Shown: positions 1-11,879 of the stretch, piece after piece
Position numbering within the stretch: position 1 is the first letter of the stretch
How the letters are laid out: each line of letters opens with the position of its first letter
From: Lingula anatina
Lineage: Eukaryota > Brachiopoda > Lingulata > Lingulida > Lingulidae
Length of the DNA: 64,000 nucleotides
Direction of reading: 5' to 3'
NCBI RefSeq assembly: GCF_001039355.2
Contig: NW_019775608.1
Span: forward strand, 1 to 64,000
Translations under genes and position numbers: made by a program
The notes under the pieces: generated by a model
Told to the model about the DNA's origin: nothing
Database searches by the model: none
What the model saw: only the letters and a program-made list of their open reading frames with translations

Positions 1-9
1 CATTTTAAG

Positions 10-290
10 GAAAACCGTTAGACCTGTTGTCATGAAACTCACAGGAGTAATCAATCTTACTAAAAAGCAGGTCAAGTTCGAAAATCGGCATGATCGGGCC
101 ACTGTTTTTGTAGTTATGCTGTTTTTTCATTTTCCATCATATATGCAACACTGTAAACACAATATAAGAAAAACAGATAAGCCAATTGTCATTAAACTCA
201 CAGGAGTGGTCAATCTTACTAATTCGCAGGTTGAGTTCGAAAATCAGCATAAACGGGGCATTATTTTAGAAGTTATGCTGTTTTTTGCAC
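10..290. repeat. Two tandem copies of a ~160-bp repeat
   Basis: The phrase around position 31 (catgaaactcacaggagt) recurs near 190 with few changes, and the following text (aggtcaagttcgaaaatc / aggttgagttcgaaaatc) also repeats, giving a period of about 159 bp. Related copies lie at 15470-15910. The open frame across it is a by-product of the repeat, and no protein family is recognisable. Confidence 0.75.
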
Positions 291-291
291 A

Positions 292-1093
292 TTTCCTCAG
301 ATTCAACTCTTAGGCATGTAAACAATCTCATTATTGAACTAATAAGATACGTAAAAGTGTTTGTTTGACATTTCCTGCATCTTTACAACATTGTTAGTTG
401 ATTATGTAAAAATGACGGTAAACTTGTTATTGTGTATTGTGTAATAAAGTGTCAGAAATGGAAATAAACTCATATCATAGCAGTTTGTCAGATTCAATCA
501 TTCACTATGTTCAGAATCTCAGAATGGAAGAAATTGGACTTTTAACACTGCTCTATTGATATTTTTCCCATCTCAGCAATTTTCTTAGATGATCATATAA
601 AAATTGCAGTAAACTGTTTATTTTGTTTTATGTTAAAAAAAGTGTTTAAAATGGAAACAAACCCATGTCAGAACAGTGCTGGCTTGTTTCACTTTCCTCA
701 GATTCAATTCTTAGGCATGTTAACAGTCTCATTATTTAACTAATAAGACATGCAAAAGTGTTTGGTTGACATTTTCTGCATCTTTACAACATTATTAGTT
801 GATTATGTAAAAATGATGGTAAATTTGTTATCGTGTATTGTGTAATAAAGTTTTAAAAATGGAAATAAACTCATATCATTGCAGTTTGTCAGATTCAATC
901 ATTCACTATGTTCAGAATCTCAGAATAGAGGAAATTGGACATTTAACACTGTTGTATGGATATTTTTCCCATCTTGTCAATTTTGTTAGTTAATCGTATA
1001 AAAATGGCTGTAACCTGTTAATTTTGTTTTATTTTAAAAAAATTGTTAAAAATGGAAAAAAAAAAACATTTCAGAACAGTGCTGTCTTGTTTT
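292..1093. repeat. Direct tandem duplication, ~401-bp unit, two copies
   Basis: tttcctcagattcaactctt at 292 recurs at 693 with one change. The two units stay collinear through the internal landmark ttgtgtattgtgtaataaag and both end near a run of a's. A fragment of the same unit (gtattgtgtaataaagtgtc) appears near 37448 inside the S9 peptidase gene, so the unit is part of a dispersed family. No coding content is seen. Confidence 0.8.
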
Positions 1094-1779
1094 CATTTTG
1101 GCATTTTCAAGTTGTGACTTTGAAGTTCCATGGGCCTGAAGACCTTTGCTAGTCACATTTTCTGAATGTCCATGATACTAATATTTTATTAGGTACCGGC
1201 AGCAAGCACATAACGCACAGAAAACCCTGCTTAAAAGGGCCAAAAAGGTCATTTTCAAGGTTTAATTTCAGTATTAAATTTAATAGTAACCCCCTATATT
1301 TTTATACCATATAAAAGGGCAGGTGTTGCTCTTTCAAATCATATAGAACAAAGCTAGATTTGACATTAAAAAACGTAGTCTAATAAGAGTTGATTAAAAC
1401 ATGTTACGCGCAGTTTAGCAGCATTGTACAGCTGCTGACAGCACAGCAGCGCTTAGGTGCAAATGCGCTCCTTGACAAGGCATTAGAAAACGTCTCGGGG
1501 ATTTTCCGCTATTACTTGCACACACATGTTTTTGTTGTCATCTGAAAGCTGAAAAGAAGAGCTAGCCAACGAAGTAACATTCGAAAATATCCACCAAGGA
1601 AAAATTATAAAAGTCGACAAAAAAAGGTAAGTTTTAAAGATTTGTTGAAAGAAAAACTAAAATATTTATATAATGCAAATTATTTACCCCCCACAAACTA
1701 TATATCAAAATAAAGTGCAACTTCTGTAGATTTTAATGATATTCGAAACTAAATTACAAATCCACGGGCGCAAATTCTC

Positions 1780-1912
1780 CAGGCGATCAAAGATATCAAC
1801 CCGTGTGCCGTCAACAACATGGCTGCGCCCACGAAGAGCGTGTCGAAAGCTCCTCTGCCGTTTTTATCATAAAATTTGTGTCTACTTGTCTAATTTAGGG
1901 ACAATGAAAGGT
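1780..1912 (+). promoter_or_regulatory. Candidate promoter or first exon with YY1-like motif
   Basis: This short stretch is richer in CpG than its AT-rich surroundings. It contains aacatggctgc (about 1816-1826), close to the YY1 motif often found just downstream of TATA-less start sites. A consensus splice donor (aaag|gtaagt) follows at about 1912. The ATG in the motif opens only a 17-codon frame (MAAPTKSVSKAPLPFLS). The donor phase as read from the later ATG does not match the next FAM161 exon at 2590, so a coding link is not established. It could be a non-coding first exon or an internal alternative promoter. Confidence 0.3.
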
Positions 1913-2299
1913 AAGTAACCCTCTAATCTAGTCACGGTCACATTGCTTTTGGCATTTCTTGACGAAATATATAAAATATGTCCGAACTACTTCAATATGC
2001 ATGTTGTTTTGGGGTAAAGAAAGTTGAGTGAATTTGGTTCGTATTACGGACGAGGCCTCAGGCAAACAATGGACTTCAGAGCTTTCCTAGTGTGTCCATA
2101 TTAAAAAAATTGTGACACGTTTCTGTTATACTAGTGTTACATATGATCTAAAAATTGTACTGATTTAATTTAAGGACTTAGGGCCTCATATTTTTGAAGA
2201 TAATTAATTTTCTACTGCACAAGATCGTGAGTGATTATACTAGNTTAATTCTCCTCAGAAGCAATGGCTGATCAGACTTAAATTTTCATTTTTCAAACA

Positions 2300-2545
2300 C
2301 TTGCATTTTAAAGATGTGACTTTTCACTCCCATTCACCTATGGGAGAAACGCAATATTTTGTGAACTCTCATGGGCCTTAAGCTATATTCTTATTGTCCA
2401 TGTTACTTGATGTGCATAATTAAAATTTGGTGTTGATTTTGCTGTTAAGCATTATGTAATATTGTATCAAAATTGACAAAATAACCTATTTTGTGCATCA
2501 TTATTTACTGCTTTTTATCTGTACATTTGACAGCTTTGCTGCCTT
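2300..2545 (+). repeat. Dispersed repeat family D, + copy
   Basis: One of about nine copies in the window of a ~230-bp interspersed sequence. Landmarks in order are: catgggcctta..gcta; gtgcataatta; tttggtgttgattttgctgt; attg..tcaaaattgacaaaat; cctattttgtgcatca; gtacatttgacagctttgct. Other copies are at 7995-8215, 9022-9065, 16978-17450 (interrupted), 37905-38050, 41535-41735, 58798-59015, 61045-61150 and 61265-61440. No coding capacity or poly-A tail is evident. SINE-like or MITE-like origin cannot be decided here. Confidence 0.7.
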
Positions 2546-2589
2546 TTTTAAACTTGCATTGAATAGCATGGATGATATTTTTTTTACAG

Positions 2590-3586
2590 AGAAGCTGACA
2601 GAGCAAGGCAGGAGGAATATAGACGTGAAATGAATGAAATAAAAGAAAGAGTTGACAAGAGGCCATTTTTGTTTGAAAGAACAACACAGGTAGCTTTCCT
2701 TATATTTAAAGCCATATTGTTTTATACTGGCAAATAAAAAAGCAATTTCAATCTTTGTCTGTTCGATACATTTATCTGTTTTATCAAATCAGTCATTGTG
2801 TGCTAAATTAGATTTTTTTTTCAGACACTGACTTTAATCCACACACTAAAACAATAATTATACTTTAATCTTCAACATTGTAATTACCAGCTTGCCATTT
2901 GTTATAACCAGTCCTGTTGGTTTTTAAGGTTCATAGGACTCTGATGATGTAGTTTCTCATCAATAAAATTCACTTCATATTTTATTTCATTAGTTCTGCC
3001 CTAAAGTTGGCAGTTCCAATTTTAGTCTAGTCTTCTCTCTGTCACATCATTTTTATTCCATAGCTAGTTACATCTCCTTCGTACCATTGCCCATTTACTT
3101 TTTGATTAACATATAAAGCTTGGCTTTTCTGTCTCCTTTCTGTCAATAACAGGTATATATATTAAAAAAATTAGGTAATTTTTTTTCTTCACAATGGTGC
3201 AAGTACTGGATGCATACTGTATGCATTTTCACAAGAAAAATGATACATTTTCCCAACAAACTGTAAGAGAAATTACAGTGCTGGAATAATAATTTAACAA
3301 ATAATATTGGAATACATTGCATATTTTCCAATAACTTTTATAGGTAAATGCCAGAAAAGCGGCTGAGAGGAAGTATCATGATACACTAAGACGTGCAGGA
3401 ATCGATGAAGAATTTATTGCTGATAAAGGTTCTCACGCTAGGGGATACAGATATGAGGATGATGATGACGATGATGATGATGCCAGTGACCTGGGCTCCT
3501 ACAGGGCCACTGTCAAACAAGGTTATGAGGATGATGGGCTGTCCGATGGGGATCGCACACCAGAGGAACAGTCAGACTTGGAATAA
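2590..3586 (+). CDS. FAM161: FAM161-family protein, last two coding exons (5' part outside or unresolved)
   Basis: Two exons are visible: 2590-2689 (after tttacag, before gtagct) and 3344-3586 (after ttatag, stop TAA 3584-3586). They encode 113 residues joined in phase. The first part is charged and helical (Glu/Arg/Lys rich, ending KRPFLFERTTQ). It is followed by VNARKAAERKYHDTLRRAGI and DEEFIADKG, which I recognise as the conserved C-terminal block of FAM161A/FAM161B. In vertebrates these are microtubule-binding proteins of the cilium and centrosome. The tail then runs into eight consecutive aspartates and a short acidic end. Family members are several hundred residues long, so earlier exons must lie to the left or be unrecognised in 1-2589. 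The adjacency to ZNF410 and XPO1 agrees with vertebrate gene neighbourhoods and supports the identification. Whether it equals A or B is not meaningful if this is the pre-duplication gene. Confidence 0.75.
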
Positions 3587-6297
3587 TTTCACTGTATTTA
3601 ATTGGACTTGATCAAATCTGGTAGACTCAAGAATCAGGGATTGGCTAGAGTATTTTATATGTAGTACATTTTATAATATGCATTGATCATACAAAAAAAC
3701 TTTCATACATGTAATCTACAAAAACAACAGCTAAAGAATTTTGAGCTGAAAAATATTGACAATTCCAAGTTTTGGACATTGTGTTTCCTGTTTCTGAGGT
3801 AGCAAAATTAACAGTTCAAAGGAGCATTGCATTATTGATTGTTAAACATTAACACTTAAGGGTGCATATTGAGACAGTTTCCTGTGAATATTAACCCCTG
3901 CCCGGACCCACCAACCTTTATCATCCTTTCCTGACACTTGCCATAGCTCTTTGACAAACTGGGGAAATTAAAAAGTCCTTACTCACACTTAAATGATAGT
4001 TTTCTGAATTCTGTCATCTCTTCAAGGTTCTGTGCAATTCGGAAATGTGTCAAGATGGTTGATGGGCTGTGAGGTTCAACCTGGAGAGGAGGATTTTAAT
4101 TATTTTTGCAACTATTAATTTATGGCAATAATCATGTTAAAATATGATCAAAAAGTATATCTTGTCCACAGATAAGCTCTACAAGAAGTGTTATTTGTAC
4201 ATAATGAGTATTTAAAACCCTGCACTTTTTCACTTTCACAAGATGTATAGGAAAGTTGCATAAAAAAACCAAAGTGAAAAAAAAAAGGATATATTAGTAA
4301 GTGGTATCTATCAAGGCTTTTCTGTAGTTTTGTAAAATGTGCTTTGTTGTATGATGTTCACTTTAATGGTCAGTATGTATTTAATTACCAATTAAAACTA
4401 CTTTGTGAAGAATGAATGATAAATTTCAATTCTTTATGCACGGACACAGTGTGTCTGTATATATAGCCATCACCTGTCTGTCATTGTCTGCTATGAAATT
4501 TTAAAATATATAATACAGTTAACTAGCATGACCTCATTGTTACATCATTACACAATGTATCATGTATAATACAGATGGTTTTCTTGAAGTTGCAAGAGGG
4601 GTGGGGGGGGGGGGCATTGGACATTTTTGTTGATCAAGAAAGCAACTATGTATTTTACTGAGATGCATGAAATGTTCATATTATTTAGCATGATCTGTGC
4701 ATGAAGCACCCCATTCCCATGACTTGTGAACAACTGTTCATTTTTGCAAAAACATGGAATTTCCTTAGGTAAACCATAATTTATCCCTTAATTACCAATC
4801 CGATTAATGAATCTGTTAATGAATCAGATCCGATATTCAAAGTTTGTCCTCGTTTTTTTATTTTTTAACATTTGGTTTTTTGTATAAGAGATTATTACAA
4901 AGGGGCAGCCATTGCTAGCTTCCGACATCTGTATTATACATGGCACAGGGCTTCTGTACAATACATATTTTATCTGTACCACAATGGTGGTCAAAATAAA
5001 GTTCACAGACATTTAGAAGAAGCCCAAGACTTAGCGTATATCGCTCCTGGAGCAACTTGTGTTTGTAGGAGCATTTGTGCTTGGTGCGAAATTCATGTTG
5101 GTGTTAAACCTTATTGGTAACCATCAATAGAAACCTTAACCAGAACAAATACAGAAATATTCTGAAAACCAACTGCCTTCCATTTGTTAGAAACCTGTGA
5201 GGAAGAATACCTTGCTGCTTCAGAGCCCTGGTAGCAGCCAGATGAGGGCAGACGCACCACTGACCATTGCTGACTAGACACTGTTATTACTTTTTCACAG
5301 ATGACAATTTAAAAAAATGGAGATTGAAATGCTTTTAAAGGTTGATGTATGACATAGAATCAGCCGTGTGTTTTTGATTGTATAATTAGGTGAATTCAAT
5401 TAAAGAGCTGATGTCACAATTAAAAGTTATTAAAACAAGACATAAACCCTAGTATTCATTTTCAAGTCAGACAAGTAGGAAAAGACTAAAAAAATTATTT
5501 GGAAAAAATAGTCAAATGTCAAGTCTGTATATAACATATGTTGAATGAATATATAAAAATAGTATTAAAATAGAGTTGATAGCATTAAAAAACTGGCTTA
5601 GATTCTGTATTGCATATTCACTCACCATTCATGAAATGGAAACAAAAGTATTTTATTGTAATAGCATCAGACAGTACAGCATGTAGTCACAAACATACAT
5701 GTCAATCAAAAGGATTGTTTAAAAGTGAAATTTGAGATTATTAATCTCAGTACATCTTTTTTACTATTAAAACTTAATAAAATGATGCAAATAGTACACT
5801 GATATTTCAACTCTTCTATTATCAAATGGTACGATGCATGAATTTATAATTATACTGTAAACTCACAATGCTTTAAAGCTTATCATAACAATCACACATT
5901 ATTTTACATTACTTGCACATTACTCTAATGAAGAAGCAGCCACTGAATTGATAATTTACCTTCAGAAAAGTTTTCACCAGGTATATTTCTTTTAAATCGA
6001 AATGCATACAACACCCGACTTCAAATATGAATTTCTTTAATAATCCCTGGGAACATATATTGACCAACACCACTCAATCATTAAAGATATCAAGTTGGAA
6101 CTTTCGAAGATTTACCACCTAAACCTCTACTGTATATTATTAAAATTTGATGTCTGCAGCTGTTAGAATAGATCCTAATTCATTACATCATTTTACCAAT
6201 AGTGGTTAATTTAAATTAACAAAATATATATAAACAATATTCTCAAGGTGTTTGACTCAACTAAATAGATGCCCTATAATGACAAACATTAAGTTTG
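3587..6297. other. Convergent 3' UTR / intergenic stretch
   Basis: This lies between the FAM161 stop and the ZNF410 stop, so the two genes converge and both 3' UTRs probably fall here. I see no further exon with a recognisable product. Contents are AT-rich sequence, a G run near 4602-4613 and a diverged MITE relic (4740-4925). Confidence 0.6.
4740..4925. mobile_element. Diverged relic of the TTAAAGGGATAA MITE family
   Basis: The order of landmarks matches better copies at 17008, 25521 and 43292: 'ttaccaatccgattaatgaatc', 'ttcaaagtttgtcctc', 'tttggttttttgt', 'agagattattaca', 'cagccat'. The termini are not clearly preserved. Confidence 0.45.
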
Positions 6298-7955
6298 CTA
6301 TTCACACATTATTGTAAGTTTACTGTCATTATCATCACTTTCATTGCCATCCATTTCCATGATCGGATCAATGGACTGAGCGTGTGTTGTTTCTGCAATA
6401 CTACTAGCAGTTGTTATATGAACTTGCTCATCTGCATGTAAATCATGCAAACTCATGTTTCCTGCCATTTCCTCGTGATCTAAAGTCAAGTGTAAGTCAC
6501 TCTGGTATATGATTTCTTCTTTGCCTCCCTGAGTACCATGGTAGCTGGTAGTTAAACTGGACATCTCTTGAGGCTGGGTCAGCACTACCACATTAGCACC
6601 AGAAGTGTGGGTGGGTAGTGTAGAACTCATGCATTCATCATTGCCCAAAACTTCTACAAATACAGATTAAAAGACAACAGTAGCACCTCTTTGAACAAAT
6701 GGCAAAACTGACCTCACATGATGGTACATATGCAGACATTTAACAAAGAAACTTATAGAAAAAGATTCAATGACACTTTGCAAATTGGACTGGGAAAGAG
6801 TTGAATCGGAAATAATCCAGGTCAATTATAATTTCAAAGGCAAGTTGCAATTTAGTCCTGAGGAACATTTTTGTAAATTTGAGAATAACACGTAAAAGGT
6901 TTTTCCTTTAATGGCATTTACAAGGCAATATCAACACTGACAGACAGGACATGTTCAAGAGATGGCTATATAGTCAAGAGACATGGCATCTGCCCCAACT
7001 TCCAGTGAAGCTCTTCTTACCTTCTGTGCCAAGGATATTATTCTGTAGGTCTAAATCTCCTTCTGGTTGAGTTGTGACAGCTACAACATCTTTTGTTACT
7101 GCATGAGGAAAAATTATGGACTCACATGGACTGCCATGAAGATCTGGAATTTTATTTCAATCAAAAAGAACACAATGAATATATTTGACAATGTAGGGCT
7201 GTTTGAAAATGTGCACAAAGATGTATGCTGACAATTATATTTACAGCTTTCCAAATCTACAAATCTCAAAACAGGAATATGGCATGGTCATGACTTTTTT
7301 CTGTAGGATAATATGATTCTTACCTGGGTTGCCAAACTGATATAAGTCATCTTGATTTTGCTGAATAAACAAAACATTTTGGCAACTGTCCATTCCATCA
7401 TCCTGCTGAGCAATGGTGCTGGATTTACTGGGCCTGCCCTTTTTCAACGATTTGGACAAGAGGTGTCCCTTCATGTGAACATTTCTACTGCCACTTTGAG
7501 AAAATGACTTGTCACACAGTTCACACATATACATTTTCTTCCCTATGAAGAAATGATGTTCATTATTCTTCTTGTATATGAATCTTAAAAGCATGCAATA
7601 CATTATCCATGAATTTTTACAGATATCATACTACACCTAAACATTAACCATTCATCACTTCTTTATCATCTAAATGAGAGCAATTTTCTAAAGTATATTC
7701 AAGGACATATGTATACATGGTTCAGACAATTTTATTCTTATGTAAGTTACATATATCCTGCATGTGCTTACCTGAATGAGTGAAAAGATGTTTCTTTAAA
7801 CTTGATTGCTCAGCAAAGCTTCTATTGCAACCGCTTACATTGCAGATAAATGGTCTTTCACCTACAATAAAGTGTTTATTTGGTAACAATAACAATTCAC
7901 ATCAAGACCAGTAAAATTTAGCCAAAACAATGAACTGAGAAAACATGCTGTTAAC

Positions 7956-7991
<36 letters not shown>

Positions 7992-10900
7992 TCAAATGTA
8001 CAGACAAATGCAGAAAATAATGATGCACGAAATAGGTTACTTTGTCAATTTTGATGCAATAATACATTATGCTGTACAGCAAAACCAACACCAAATTTAA
8101 ATTATGCACAACAGTTAACAGGAATATTAGGAATATGTAATTAGCGTAAAGCTTCAGCCACATGAAAGTTCAAATTCACACACTGAAAATGAGAGAATGA
8201 ATAAAATTTCACAAAAAGAGCATCAATTGGAAAAAAAATCCAACCAAGCTGATGTTCCAATTTGAGCTATATGGATATCCTAAGAATCATTTTTGAGCTA
8301 TGTCATAAGCAACATGGTTTTCCTTTCATAGCTTTTGTGGTGGCAGTCTTTTTTTTTTTTTTTCAATTTTAATGCAATATATCAAATTGTGGGAGGCCAG
8401 AATCTATTGTCAAGTATGGTATTCACTTGACAATAGATTCTGGCCTCCCACAATATATCAAATTGTGGGAGGCCAGAATCTATTGTCAAGCGAATACCAT
8501 ACTTGATCTGCAGACTAGTTAGTGAGTGGATCAACTGGTTCTAAACAGACCCATTGCCCATACATAGAAATGTTAGATGCAGTGTCTGCATGTAGTGTTG
8601 CTACTTTTTCTACCTTTCTTTTCTTTTCTATAAACTAATAGAAAATATGCTGATCTTTCCCTACAGAACCCCTACCTGTATGTACCCTCATATGGTTTTT
8701 CAAATTCCCTGCTGTAGAAAAAGACTTGTCACAGCCCTCCTCTGGGCACACATAGGGCTTCTCACCAGTATGAGATCTCATATGCACCCCAAGACTCTGG
8801 GAAGTGTAAAATTGTTTGCCACAGCCATCATAATTGCACCTGTAATTGCGTTGACCCCTATAATAAAAATAAGTGTGAAGATTTTGATTCACCAAATTTT
8901 CTTAATGTTATGTTGAGATAAATGATCAATGTTGCTAATTATAAATAAAACAAATTTAAATAGATTGGATACTACCAATTTCAGAAAGAATTGGAGCAGA
9001 ACGCCTTGTCTAAACAAGGCCGCAAAGCTGTCAAATGTACAGACACAAAGCAGAAAACACTGATGGTAGAGCGTATGATACTGTAAAATGTACAATATAT
9101 AAAAATATTCATAATGCTCTTTAAACATTGTTTTTATTTATCCATTAATCTATTTTATTATTTATTTTATTAATCTTATATTAAAAGAAGAGTATGATCT
9201 TTATACATATTTTTCTTCTCTTCTATTTGACTCGGTAGTGGGATTTGACCTGACACATGCCTATGCCTATGTTGTATATTATTTTTTTCTATGTAACTGT
9301 GATATTTATTTATTTATCTATTTATTTGTGTAATTGTAGTTCTATGATTATATCACTTGATAATACCACCAAATATATTATGGTTTATATCATTAATTTT
9401 TTTCTACAAATTGACTACAGTTTTCAAAATTTCTTTGACTTTGACTACAAATAAAAAGCTTATTTTTTAAAAAGATAATGCTGGTTCGAATTCTTTTCTC
9501 CAAAAATATCCTTAAATAGCTGCTAAAATTGGTTTATTCACTGTTCAATTCTGACGTTTCTTGTGGGGATTTCCCAAGGAGAGAATCCAAGAGGACAAGG
9601 TCAAATGCACCTCATCTGAGGATCAGAAGTGATCCTATCTACTGCCAACCAAGACTCGTTAACCAATGATCTGTAAATATCCAAACAAAATGAAATGCCA
9701 GGGGCTATTTAATACATTCATCTTTGAATACTATTCAAAAATTTGTTTTGCGTGTGCATAGGTGTGAGTGGGTGCAAATATTTACATTCGTTGCTGACTG
9801 TGGCATCAGAAACTTTTCTGATTATCTGCATTCACCTCCCATCTTGAAAGTTGGCATAAATGCCTTGCAACTATTATACATTTCTGACATGCATTCTCAA
9901 TTGAGTATAATGAACTTGTGAGTTGCAAAGACTGTTATCACTTGCCCCATTAGAATTTTGATCCATGAGGTAATGCTGCTTGTACCAATAAGGCTTGCAC
10001 AAAATCCACATCCTTTGGTGGAGAAATTGACTGACTGACAAGTCTCTTGAAATTATATTAACTTCAGAGCCTCCTTTGTTTCAGCATATGTGCAGTGCTT
10101 CAAGCTGTACTTCCATTCATTAAGATTACTCATAACTAGCATGTTTGTTTGATATGATTTAAATGATACAAGAAAGCGTACAAATTTTTAGACTGTGTGC
10201 ATCAGCACAACATACAATTACCAAGCTGGTATTTGAACTTGATCTGTATTTTAGTGCCATAAATCAATCCGGAAATTTTAATTTCTATTCGGATATTTAA
10301 TCTGTGCCTAAGCACTTAACTTTTGTGATAATTAAGCTAATAAATTTAAAATATCTTGAAAAAATGCATACGTATGGGTCAACATGTGGTATCTGAGATG
10401 AGCAGGCCATGCAAACTTCCGACCACAGCCTTCAAAGCTGCATTCTAATACCCTTTCTCCATTGTGTGAGAGCTGATGTTGTCGTAAGTATCCCATAGTG
10501 GTGAAGGTGCGACCACAGTCATCAAAACCACAGACAAAACACTTGTCTGTAAAATAACAAGAATTAAAAGGATTAATGCTAAGAAGAGTAATTCTTAATG
10601 ATACTGTATTAATTCTGACATATTACTTAACTTGTAACATTACAACCAGATGTTGAAAACTGGTCTCTTTACTGTGAATAGGAGTCAAAACCTAAAATAT
10701 GACATAAACATACCATGACGTATAAATAATAAGTATCTATCATGATCATTTAAAAAAATTAGGTAAGATGCAATTTTTACCTGCTTTTTTGCCTTTATGC
10801 TTAGCACCAAAGTTTTTCCTTTTTGCTTGCTTATTTTGTATTTTGACCAATTTATCCACAGACTGACTTGTATCAAAAATGACCTTAGCTTCCACTATTC

Positions 10901-11432
10901 CTTTAGCTGGATTGTTTGCAAGCACTAATACTGGTCTCCCTTGATTTGGTCCCATACTCACAAGTTTACTGTGCAAATCTTGCATGTTGACATAGTACAT
11001 GCCTTGTTCATGCAAATTAATAGGGATATGTTTATCGGTAATGCTAGTTATGCCATTGATCCCTTCTAGAGGCAAAAGGGAAGTGTCAAGGTTTTCTTCA
11101 AGCCCATTAACAGTTTCTGTACATTCAGTTTGCAAGGAATTGCTACTGAACACATGTTGATCAATTGTTCCTTCTCCTTCTTTGTCTTGGTCATGAAACA
11201 GGTGTGCATGCATGATGCTTTCCATGTCTGGTGTGCTAGATGCTGACCCTGATGCACCAGCTCTGGTTAAAAATATGCTACTATCAAACGTGTGTTCCAT
11301 TTTGTTTGAACAATCAGGGAGTTCGGAATAGGAAACGCTGTTGCTGCATTGACCTCTACAAGCATCTTCACTTGTATTAATACTTTCATCCGTCACCAGA
11401 CATAAAGACTGGTGTCCACTTGCTGAGCTCAT
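6298..11432 (-). CDS. ZNF410: ZNF410-like C2H2 zinc-finger transcription factor
   Basis: Seven coding exons, 5' to 3': 11432-10781, 10546-10372, 8857-8676, 7861-7772, 7542-7324, 7143-7021, 6653-6298. The total is 1797 nt (598 aa plus stop), with every junction in phase at GT-AG sites. The fingers span residues ~223-393. Five are C-X4-C-X12-H-X3-H; the sixth is C-X2-C. Diagnostic matches to vertebrate ZNF410 are the finger texts [36 protein letters not shown] and the last finger [13 protein letters not shown], plus LTRAG in the acidic N-terminal region. Vertebrate ZNF410 activates CHD4, a NuRD subunit; a similar role here is inference. As I recall, vertebrate proteins have five fingers and about 478 aa. 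This one has an extra leading finger and longer flanks. The start used is the ATG at 11432-11430. The exon is open upstream to its acceptor (11456), so more N-terminal coding is possible. A candidate upstream exon with an ATG near 12136 ends at a donor near 12030, but the stronger donor choice is out of frame. Confidence 0.88.
7959..8215 (-). repeat. (GA)n microsatellite followed by family D repeat copy
   Basis: About 15 GA dinucleotides (7959-7989) abut a minus-oriented family D copy (gtcaaatgtacagac, aataggttactttgtcaatt, aatacattatgct, gcacaacagttaacagga). It lies in the ZNF410 intron between the exons for fingers 4 and 5. A truncated copy of the same family lies at 9022-9065. Confidence 0.7.
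8376..8512. repeat. Foldback repeat: three alternating arms
   Basis: The arm attgtgggaggccagaatct..attgtcaag occurs on the + strand near 8386-8414. It occurs inverted near 8426-8455 and again on the + strand near 8463-8490. The short spacer caagtatggtattc (8411-8424) is also found inverted at 8494-8508. The arms are essentially identical, so the structure is recent or kept homogeneous. It is intronic to ZNF410 and close to the finger-4 exon. Confidence 0.85.
9066..10371. other. ZNF410 intron, no gene seen
   Basis: AT-rich intronic sequence between the exon for fingers 1-2 and the exon for fingers 3-4. It holds short TTTA runs (about 9300-9330) and a ggggatttccc string at about 9567 that resembles a kappa-B site, but nothing else supports a function. 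Confidence 0.5.
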
Positions 11433-11879
11433 TATGCTATTTTGGCTTGCTGGAACCTGAAAAAGTGAACTTGTGAAATTAAAGATGCACAGTGTAAGAT
11501 TTCCCATGGAAAGCTTGTACTTCCCAAATTTTCCTGGGCTAGGAGGTGTTTTCTCTAACCATCCTCAGATTGCCCTTCCTAACACTCACCATAACTTTGA
11601 AACAATCTGAGAAAGTTAATAAGTCCTTAATCATTAACTGGGGGGTTGGGGTGGAGATGAAGGGAGGCCAGAGACTGACTCATTTATATACCCTTTCCCT
11701 TGGGGAATGGTATTTAAAACTACCCCTAGAGGAACTTCCAACATTCAACAATCACAGTATGTGGCTTTTGTCTTCTGTATTAATATTCTTGATATACACC
11801 ACATTTCACATTTATACAGCAATCCACTACTGAGCAAGACTAAAAAAAGTGTCATTTCTTTACCAAAATGGCCCTGAAC

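Noticed and set aside
7959-8163. Minus-strand frame with a Ser/Leu repeat
   Set aside because: It is the translation of the (GA)n microsatellite and a family D repeat.
9567-9577. ggggatttccc resembling a kappa-B site
   Set aside because: A single 11-bp match within a 1.5-kb intron is expected by chance and no other regulatory sign is nearby.
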